From NCBI GenBank assembly GCA_947483645.1, contig CANKLS010000013.1, positions 1 to 27,962 of the forward strand: a stretch of DNA of 27,962 bases. Direction: 5' to 3'. Position 1 is the first letter of the stretch. Each line of letters begins with the position of its first letter. A model generated the notes under the pieces. It was not told the DNA's origin. It searched no databases and saw nothing but the letters and a program-made list of their open reading frames with translations. Of this stretch, positions 23,898-27,962 are shown piece after piece. The stretch comes from Bradymonadales bacterium. GTDB lineage: Bacteria; Myxococcota; Bradymonadia; REDH01. A program made the translations under genes and the position numbers.

Positions 23898-24845
23898 CTA
23901 GGCGCCCTCCGAGCGCATGCGCGGGTCGACCGCGGCATGGACCAGATCGGTCAACAGGTTCGACAGTACGAAGAGCAGGGCGATGACGAGCACGCAGCCC
24001 TGCACGAGCGGGTAGTTTCGGGCAAACAGTCCATCGAGCAGGAGCGAGCCAAGACCGGGCCGAGAGAAGATTTTCTCGACGACGATGGCTCCGGCGAGCA
24101 GCCCGCCGAGCTGCAGGCCGGCGACCGAGACCACCGGCACAAGCGCAGCCCCGAGCGCATGTTTGAGCGAGAGCCGCAGCCCCGACACGCCGCGGGCTCT
24201 GGCCGCGGTGATGAAGGGGGCAGAAAGCACATCGAGCATGGAGCTCCGCGTCGTCCGCATGAGGCGGGCCGCCATGGCCGGCGCGATGGCGAGTGCGGGG
24301 AAGATGAGGTCGGTCCAACCGAGCAGTGCATCGCCCGGCGGGGGCGTGAAGCGGAGCGTCTGCGCGAAGAGCAGAAGCAGCATCGGGCCCACCCAGAAGG
24401 CCGGCAGCGAGAGGGCGATCATGCCGACGGAGAGCAGCGTCAGGTCGACCCCCGAGCCGGCGCGGCGGGCAGCCCAGACGCCCGCGCCAATGCCGACCGT
24501 GGCGGCCAGCAGGAAGGCGCTGCAGGCCAGCGCGACGGTGTAGGGAAAGACCTGCAGAATCTCGTGGGCAACGGTCTTGTCGGGGGCGTCGCAGTAGCGG
24601 CCGAGCGTGCCCGAACCGATGTCTCCGAGGAAGCCGGCGAACTGGCGATGGAGCGGCAGGTCGAGGCGGAGGCAGTGGCTGAGCGCGGCCCGGTCGGCGC
24701 TCCGGCTCTCTTCGCCAAGCATGGCCGTGACCGGGTCGCCCGGGATGAGCCGCAGCATGATGAAGACCGCCAGCAACACCGCGAACACGGAGCTCCCGAG
24801 CGCGACGAGGCGCAGGACGAGGCGTTGAAGGAGCGTGCGGTGCAT
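23898..24845 (-). CDS. ABC transporter permease, DppB/OppB-like
   Basis: The 315-residue product matches DppB/OppB permeases: first helix after MHRTLLQRLVLRLVALG, the LRLIPGDPVTAMLG signature, a periplasmic loop with LDLPLHRQFAGFLGDIGSGT, then five more transmembrane helices. The EAA loop is ITAARARGVSGLRLSLKHAL (about 215-234) and the end contains LTDLVHAAVDPRMR. It pairs with the DppC-like protein whose ATG starts 2 bases after this stop. The ATG at 24845 is the first good start after the divergent intergenic region shared with the ferredoxin gene. It is the first gene of the unit that continues through NagZ to the small membrane protein. Substrate not determinable from the permease alone. 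Confidence 0.9.
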   Translation of the reverse strand: MHRTLLQRLVLRLVALGSSVFAVLLAVFIMLRLIPGDPVTAMLGEESRSADRAALSHCLRLDLPLHRQFAGFLGDIGSGTLGRYCDAPDKTVAHEILQVFPYTVALACSAFLLAATVGIGAGVWAARRAGSGVDLTLLSVGMIALSLPAFWVGPMLLLLFAQTLRFTPPPGDALLGWTDLIFPALAIAPAMAARLMRTTRSSMLDVLSAPFITAARARGVSGLRLSLKHALGAALVPVVSVAGLQLGGLLAGAIVVEKIFSRPGLGSLLLDGLFARNYPLVQGCVLVIALLFVLSNLLTDLVHAAVDPRMRSEGA

Positions 24846-24861
24846 CGTGGACCACGGCAGG

Positions 24862-24890
24862 TTGGCGGAGTGCGGCAATACCGCTATTGC
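24862..24890 (+). promoter_or_regulatory. Candidate promoter with overlapping inverted repeat, ferredoxin/permease divergent region
   Basis: TTGGCG (24862-24867) and TATTGC (24885-24890) are 17 bases apart, a weak match to a sigma-70 promoter reading towards the ferredoxin gene. The second element is one arm of GCAATA-CCGC-TATTGC (24875-24890), a perfect 6-base inverted repeat that could bind a regulator or form a hairpin. It is close to the start of the divergent permease gene, so both could be affected. The evidence is pattern matching only. Confidence 0.3.
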
Positions 24891-24921
24891 GACGGCCGCG
24901 CCATTTTGCGGCGTGCGTGGG

Positions 24922-25554
24922 ATGACCCTCATGTCCGAACCATCAGACAGCCCCAAGCCAGCGCCCATGCTCGAGACGCCGCTCAGCCGCGAGGAGCTCC
25001 TCCGGTTCGGCACGGGTGGCATGCGGGAGCTCGGCACGCAGGCGCTCGCGACCGCCATCGCCGGCGTCGTGGAGAAGGTGCTGCCGCTGGTTTCGCGGCC
25101 TCCGGGCGCCATCGGCGAGATGGACTTCCTCATGACCTGCACCCGTTGCGGGGCCTGCAGCGACGCCTGTCCGCCCCATGCCATCAAGGTGCTCGACGAG
25201 TCTGCCGGCCTTGCTGCCGGAACCCCCTTCCTCGACGTCAACACCAAGCCCTGCGTTGTCTGCCTCGACCCCCGCTGCATGAAGGCCTGCCCGACCGGCG
25301 CGCTCCAGGTCATCCCGATGCACGAGACCTCCATGGGCCTCGCCACCCTCGAGAAGGACACCTGCATCGCCTGGCTCGGCGGCAACTGCTCCCGCTGCTT
25401 CAACGCCTGCCCGCTCCGGGACGAGGCCATCGTCCGCGACGACGCAAGCCGCCCCTACATCGACCCGCGCAGCTGCATCGGCTGCGGCCTCTGCGTGACC
25501 GTCTGCCCCACATCGCCCAAGTCCATCCGGGTCGAGCTCGAGCGGAAGTGGTAG
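24922..25554 (+). CDS. NapG/MauM-type ferredoxin with four 4Fe-4S sites
   Basis: The 210-residue product has the NapG/MauM layout: an N-terminal polar region, RPPGAIGEMDFLMTCTRCGA leading into the first cluster (CTRCGACSDACP), a second (CVVCLDPRCMKACPTGAL), a third with the family's stretched spacing (CIAWLGGNCSRCFNACP) and a fourth (CIGCGLCVTVCPT). All 16 cysteines are present. NapG-type proteins pass electrons between quinol and a periplasmic reductase and normally carry a twin-Arg signal; none is seen here, and no nap or mau genes are nearby, so a cytoplasmic or differently partnered electron carrier is possible. ATG 24922 and ATG 24931 are both possible; the frame is open upstream to 24835, but that part would overlap the permease start. 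Divergent from the permease gene. Confidence 0.87.
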   Translation: MTLMSEPSDSPKPAPMLETPLSREELLRFGTGGMRELGTQALATAIAGVVEKVLPLVSRPPGAIGEMDFLMTCTRCGACSDACPPHAIKVLDESAGLAAGTPFLDVNTKPCVVCLDPRCMKACPTGALQVIPMHETSMGLATLEKDTCIAWLGGNCSRCFNACPLRDEAIVRDDASRPYIDPRSCIGCGLCVTVCPTSPKSIRVELERKW

Positions 25555-25753
25555 CGCCCTCCCGGCGACCCGAATTCTTCTAAATCCTTTGCCGCAGCAA
25601 AGCCTCGCAACAGCCCCAGACATGCGGTTGTGAGCTTCAACACTAACGCGGCGCGCCAACGGCCACGCTTTACAGCCTCGCATCGGCGGGGTTACCCGCC
25701 GCGGCCATCGAGTGGCCCGATCCGAGCCACCCGAAACCCACCTCGAGGCTCCG
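25555..25753. other. 199-base intergenic region with two short hairpins
   Basis: Between the ferredoxin stop and the dehydrogenase start lie CTTTGC-CGCA-GCAAAG (25587-25602) and CGGCGGG-GTTA-CCCGCCG (25684-25701), both perfect stems with four-base loops. Neither is followed by a T run, so neither is a standard intrinsic terminator. No open frame of note and no clear promoter was found. Confidence 0.5.
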
Positions 25754-26788
25754 ATGATCTCCTTCGACACGCTCGTCTCCCACGGATTCGGCAGCGCACA
25801 CGTCTTTGTCGACCCGCGCAGCGGTCTCCGCTCCGTAATCGCCATCCACAACACCCGCCACGGCTCCGCCGTCGGCGGCTCCCGCTTTGTCTCCTACCTC
25901 TCGGATGAGGCTGCCTGGCTCGACGCCATCCGTCTTGCCCGCGGCATGGCCTACAAGGCCGCCGTCGCAGGCCTACCGCTGGGCGGCGGCAAGGCGGTTA
26001 TCATGAAGCCGGCCGGTGACTTCAACCGCGAGGCCCTCTTCGAGGCCTTCGGCCGCGCTGTCGACTCGCTCGGCGGCTCCTATGTGACCTGCGAAGACTC
26101 GGGCACCGGCACCGCAGACATGGACACCGTCCGTCGGGTGACGCGCCACGCGCTCGGCAGCACCGCAGGCTCAGGCGACCCCTCGCCCCTCACCGCCTTC
26201 GGCGTCCGCCGCGGCATCGAAGCGGCCGTTGCCGCCAAACTTGGCCGTGACTCGGTCGATGGTATCCATGTCGCCATCCAGGGCGTCGGCCATGTGGGCT
26301 ACTATCTTGCGAAGGAGCTCGTGGAGCGCGGCGCTCGCCTCACCGTGGCCGACGTGAACGCCGAGAACCTCGACCGCGCCGTACGCGAACTCGGTGCCAC
26401 TGCGGTATCGCCCGAGGCCATCCACGCGGTCGCCTGCGATGTCTTCGCACCCTGCGCGCTCGGCGCCCCTGTGAACGACATCACGCTGCCGCAGCTCAAC
26501 TGCGCCATCGTCGCCGGCGCCGCCAACAACGTGCTCGCCGAGCCCCGTCACGGGCAGGCGCTCGCCGATCGCGGTATCCTCTACGCGCCTGACTACGCCA
26601 TCAACTCCGGCGGCCTCATCAACGTCGCCTTCGAGTACCGCCCCGAGGGCTACAATGCCGCCGAGGTCCAGGCCAAGGTAAGCGCGGTCTACGACACCAT
26701 GGCAACCATCTTCGAGCGTTCTGCCAGCACCGGCCGCCTCCCTCATGAGGTCGCCGACGCCATGGCCGAAGAGCGCATCTACGGCTGA
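25754..26788 (+). CDS. Leucine/valine-type amino-acid dehydrogenase (Glu/Leu/Phe/Val dehydrogenase family)
   Basis: The 344-residue protein catalyses NAD-dependent oxidative deamination of a branched-chain amino acid, by family. The substrate domain contains RGMAYKAAVAGLPLGGGKAV, where Lys68 and Lys80 match the substrate-binding and catalytic lysines of leucine dehydrogenase, also by number. The nucleotide domain has the Rossmann loop QGVGHVG (176-182) and an acidic residue at the end of the second strand (VADVN). GAANNVLAEP and APDYAINSGGLINVAFEY are the expected later motifs. The length fits leucine dehydrogenase (about 350-365) and is shorter than glutamate dehydrogenases. ATG 25754 follows GAGGCTCCG; the longer frame from 25712 adds no family sequence. 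The gene stands alone and ends 10 bases into the convergent pseudouridine synthase gene. Confidence 0.9.
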   Translation: MISFDTLVSHGFGSAHVFVDPRSGLRSVIAIHNTRHGSAVGGSRFVSYLSDEAAWLDAIRLARGMAYKAAVAGLPLGGGKAVIMKPAGDFNREALFEAFGRAVDSLGGSYVTCEDSGTGTADMDTVRRVTRHALGSTAGSGDPSPLTAFGVRRGIEAAVAAKLGRDSVDGIHVAIQGVGHVGYYLAKELVERGARLTVADVNAENLDRAVRELGATAVSPEAIHAVACDVFAPCALGAPVNDITLPQLNCAIVAGAANNVLAEPRHGQALADRGILYAPDYAINSGGLINVAFEYRPEGYNAAEVQAKVSAVYDTMATIFERSASTGRLPHEVADAMAEERIYG

Positions 26789-27846
26789 AGCGCCGCCCAG
26801 AACTCGGCCATGTGAGCGGGCGTCGGCGCGGTCACCGCAACCTGCCCGCCAGCATGCTCAAACTTCAGCCCCACACAGGCCAGCGCGTGCCACCTGATGG
26901 GTAGCTGCGCCACCAGCTCCGGCGCTCCCGGCGCGTTGATCCAGGCCAGGAAGAAGTCGTCGCCGAGCGCGTAGAGCTTATCGCCTACGATGGGGGTGCC
27001 CTGCAGCCAGAGGTGGGCGCGGATCTGGTGCTGCCGCCCCTGCTCAATCTCCACCTCGAGCAGCGCAAAATCGCCGCGCCGCTCTACGCAGTGAACATGG
27101 GTCCGGCAGGGCAGGGGGCCAACATCCATTTTGATGCTCACCACGCTCGTGCCCATCATGCCGAGCGGCGTGTCGATGGTCGCCCTTGCACCGGACTGCC
27201 AGTGGCTCGCCCTGTCCTCCACGATGGCCTGGTAGCGCTTCTCTGCCGCCGACTCGGCGAACCGCATGCGGAGGTCGCGGATGGCGTCAAAGCCACGACC
27301 GCAGGCAACGCAGCCGGCGGTCTCTCGGTCGAGCCGGTGGGCAGCTTCGACGCGATCTGCCGGCCACTGGCGGGTCACATAGGCCTCCACGGTGCGCGTC
27401 GACTCGTTGGCCGTCCGATGGATGAGCATGCCGGGCGGCTTGTTGAGCACGATGGCTGCGCCGTCGTCGTGCAGCACGGTTACCTCGTCCAACGAGGGCG
27501 TGGCCGGGTCGGCGAACTCGAGGCGCGGGATGCGAATCACCTGGGCGGCGCGCACAGTGGCCCCCTGTTTGGTCACCCAGCGCTCATCGAGCCAGAGCCC
27601 ATGCTTGACGATGTTCGCCGCCTGCGCTCGGCTCGCGCGATGCATCTTCTCTGCCAGGTAGCGGTCGATGCGCCAGCCGTGGTAGTTGCGCTCCACCTCG
27701 AAGCGCTCCTCCCACGGGATGCCCGGCCCGGCCGTCCGCCCGATCCGCGCTTCGATGACCTCCTCCTCCAGCCCCTCGGAGCCTTCGTGGAGTTCCAGCC
27801 CCTCGCGTCGACCGTGACCGACAACTTCTTCTACCTTCTTCATCAT
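26779..27846 (-). CDS. RluA-family pseudouridine synthase with S4 domain
   Basis: The protein has an S4 RNA-binding domain (GWRIDRYLAEKMHRASRAQA, then VKHGLWLDERWVTK) and the RluA catalytic core: VLNKPPGMLIHRT, AHRLDRETAG, whose Asp (residue 173 from this start) is the catalytic aspartate, EKRYQAIV, EIEQGRQHQIRAHL and GDKLYALG. It isomerises uridines in rRNA or tRNA in the cytoplasm. The start is uncertain: ATG 27846 gives 355 residues but overlaps the divergent hydrolase gene; GTG 27696, with GGAGGAG nine bases upstream, gives 305 residues and leaves a 90-base divergent gap, yet drops part of the conserved RFEV strand. The first 50 residues from 27846 are acidic and read like antisense sequence of the neighbour. 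The 3' end overlaps the dehydrogenase by 10 bases. Confidence 0.85.
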   Translation of the reverse strand: MMKKVEEVVGHGRREGLELHEGSEGLEEEVIEARIGRTAGPGIPWEERFEVERNYHGWRIDRYLAEKMHRASRAQAANIVKHGLWLDERWVTKQGATVRAAQVIRIPRLEFADPATPSLDEVTVLHDDGAAIVLNKPPGMLIHRTANESTRTVEAYVTRQWPADRVEAAHRLDRETAGCVACGRGFDAIRDLRMRFAESAAEKRYQAIVEDRASHWQSGARATIDTPLGMMGTSVVSIKMDVGPLPCRTHVHCVERRGDFALLEVEIEQGRQHQIRAHLWLQGTPIVGDKLYALGDDFFLAWINAPGAPELVAQLPIRWHALACVGLKFEHAGGQVAVTAPTPAHMAEFWAALQP

Positions 27847-27962
27847 GGAGGAGATGCCATCTTGGTCGATCCCGTGGACGCGGGCGTTGCTATCAGAGCG
27901 GTCCGGCAACTCAACCCCGCGCGGGTCCGGATTCTGGTGACCCATGGCCACCCCGACCACAT
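27787..27962 (+). CDS. Metallo-beta-lactamase-fold hydrolase, 5' end only (partial)
   Basis: A frame starting with GTG at 27787 and open to the window edge reads MEFQPLASTVTDNFFYLLHH, then GGDAILVDPVDAG, AIRAVRQLNPARVRILV and finally THGHPDH. That is the start of a metallo-beta-lactamase (glyoxalase II-like) fold: two beta strands with the conserved D in LVDPVDAG, then the HxHxDH metal-binding motif cut by the edge. GGAG lies five bases before the GTG. The opposite strand is also open here, as an N-terminal extension of the pseudouridine synthase, but the motif match on this strand is far more specific. The product could hydrolyse thioesters or related substrates; a more precise role cannot be given from 58 residues. 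Confidence 0.75.
   Translation, partial: MEFQPLASTVTDNFFYLLHHGGDAILVDPVDAGVAIRAVRQLNPARVRILVTHGHPDH

Noticed and set aside
24835..24921. Upstream extension of the ferredoxin frame
   Set aside because: It would overlap the start of the divergent permease gene and shows no Tat signal or family similarity.
25684..25701. GC hairpin as a terminator of the ferredoxin gene
   Set aside because: It lies 130 bases downstream of the stop and has no T run, so it is not a standard intrinsic terminator.

Overview
The window is GC-rich and densely coding, with GC-ending codons dominating and several GTG or TTG starts. It carries outer-membrane/periplasm-type genes: a signal-peptide barrel-like protein, NagZ, TgpA-like and BatA-like proteins. 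This indicates a Gram-negative, double-membrane bacterium. The gene content would fit a Myxococcota or other former 'deltaproteobacterial' lineage, but no rRNA or lineage marker is present, so that placement is only an inference. No tRNA, rRNA, CRISPR array, insertion sequence or integrase was seen.

Layout. (1) 1-3021 is a RiPP-type maturation island. It holds the 3' end of an unrecognised Cys-containing protein, a lasso-type B2 transglutaminase-like protease and a PqqD-type (B1) recognition protein on the + strand, facing an HPr-kinase-like protein and a nucleotidyltransferase on the - strand. (2) 3149-7897 is a first MoxR ATPase - DUF58 - TgpA-like transglutaminase operon. (3) 7894-10844 (-) holds a secreted protein, a membrane anti-sigma-like protein, an ECF sigma factor and a His-rich cation diffusion facilitator. 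(4) 10948-19775 is a second, longer MoxR operon: a DUF4175 coiled-coil membrane protein, a TPR/HExxH metallopeptidase-like protein, MoxR, DUF58 with an intact MIDAS, and a BatA-type VWA protein. (5) 19840-24845 (-) holds a barrel-like envelope protein with a clear intrinsic terminator, then a four-gene overlapping unit of small membrane protein, NagZ and two Dpp-type ABC permeases. (6) 24922-27962 holds a NapG/MauM-type four-cluster ferredoxin, leucine-type amino-acid dehydrogenase, an RluA-family pseudouridine synthase (-) and the 5' end of a metallo-beta-lactamase-fold hydrolase running off the right edge.

How the parts may work together. The two MoxR/VWA units are the dominant feature. Each MoxR ATPase is paired with its own DUF58 and large membrane partner, suggesting two envelope-facing chaperone/assembly machines, with an ECF sigma/anti-sigma unit between them. 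The left-hand island has the accessory enzymes known from phosphorylated lasso-peptide clusters, but neither a precursor nor a cyclase is visible, so it is either cut by the window edge or a different use of the same enzymes. NagZ with Dpp-type permeases suggests cell-wall turnover or peptide recycling.
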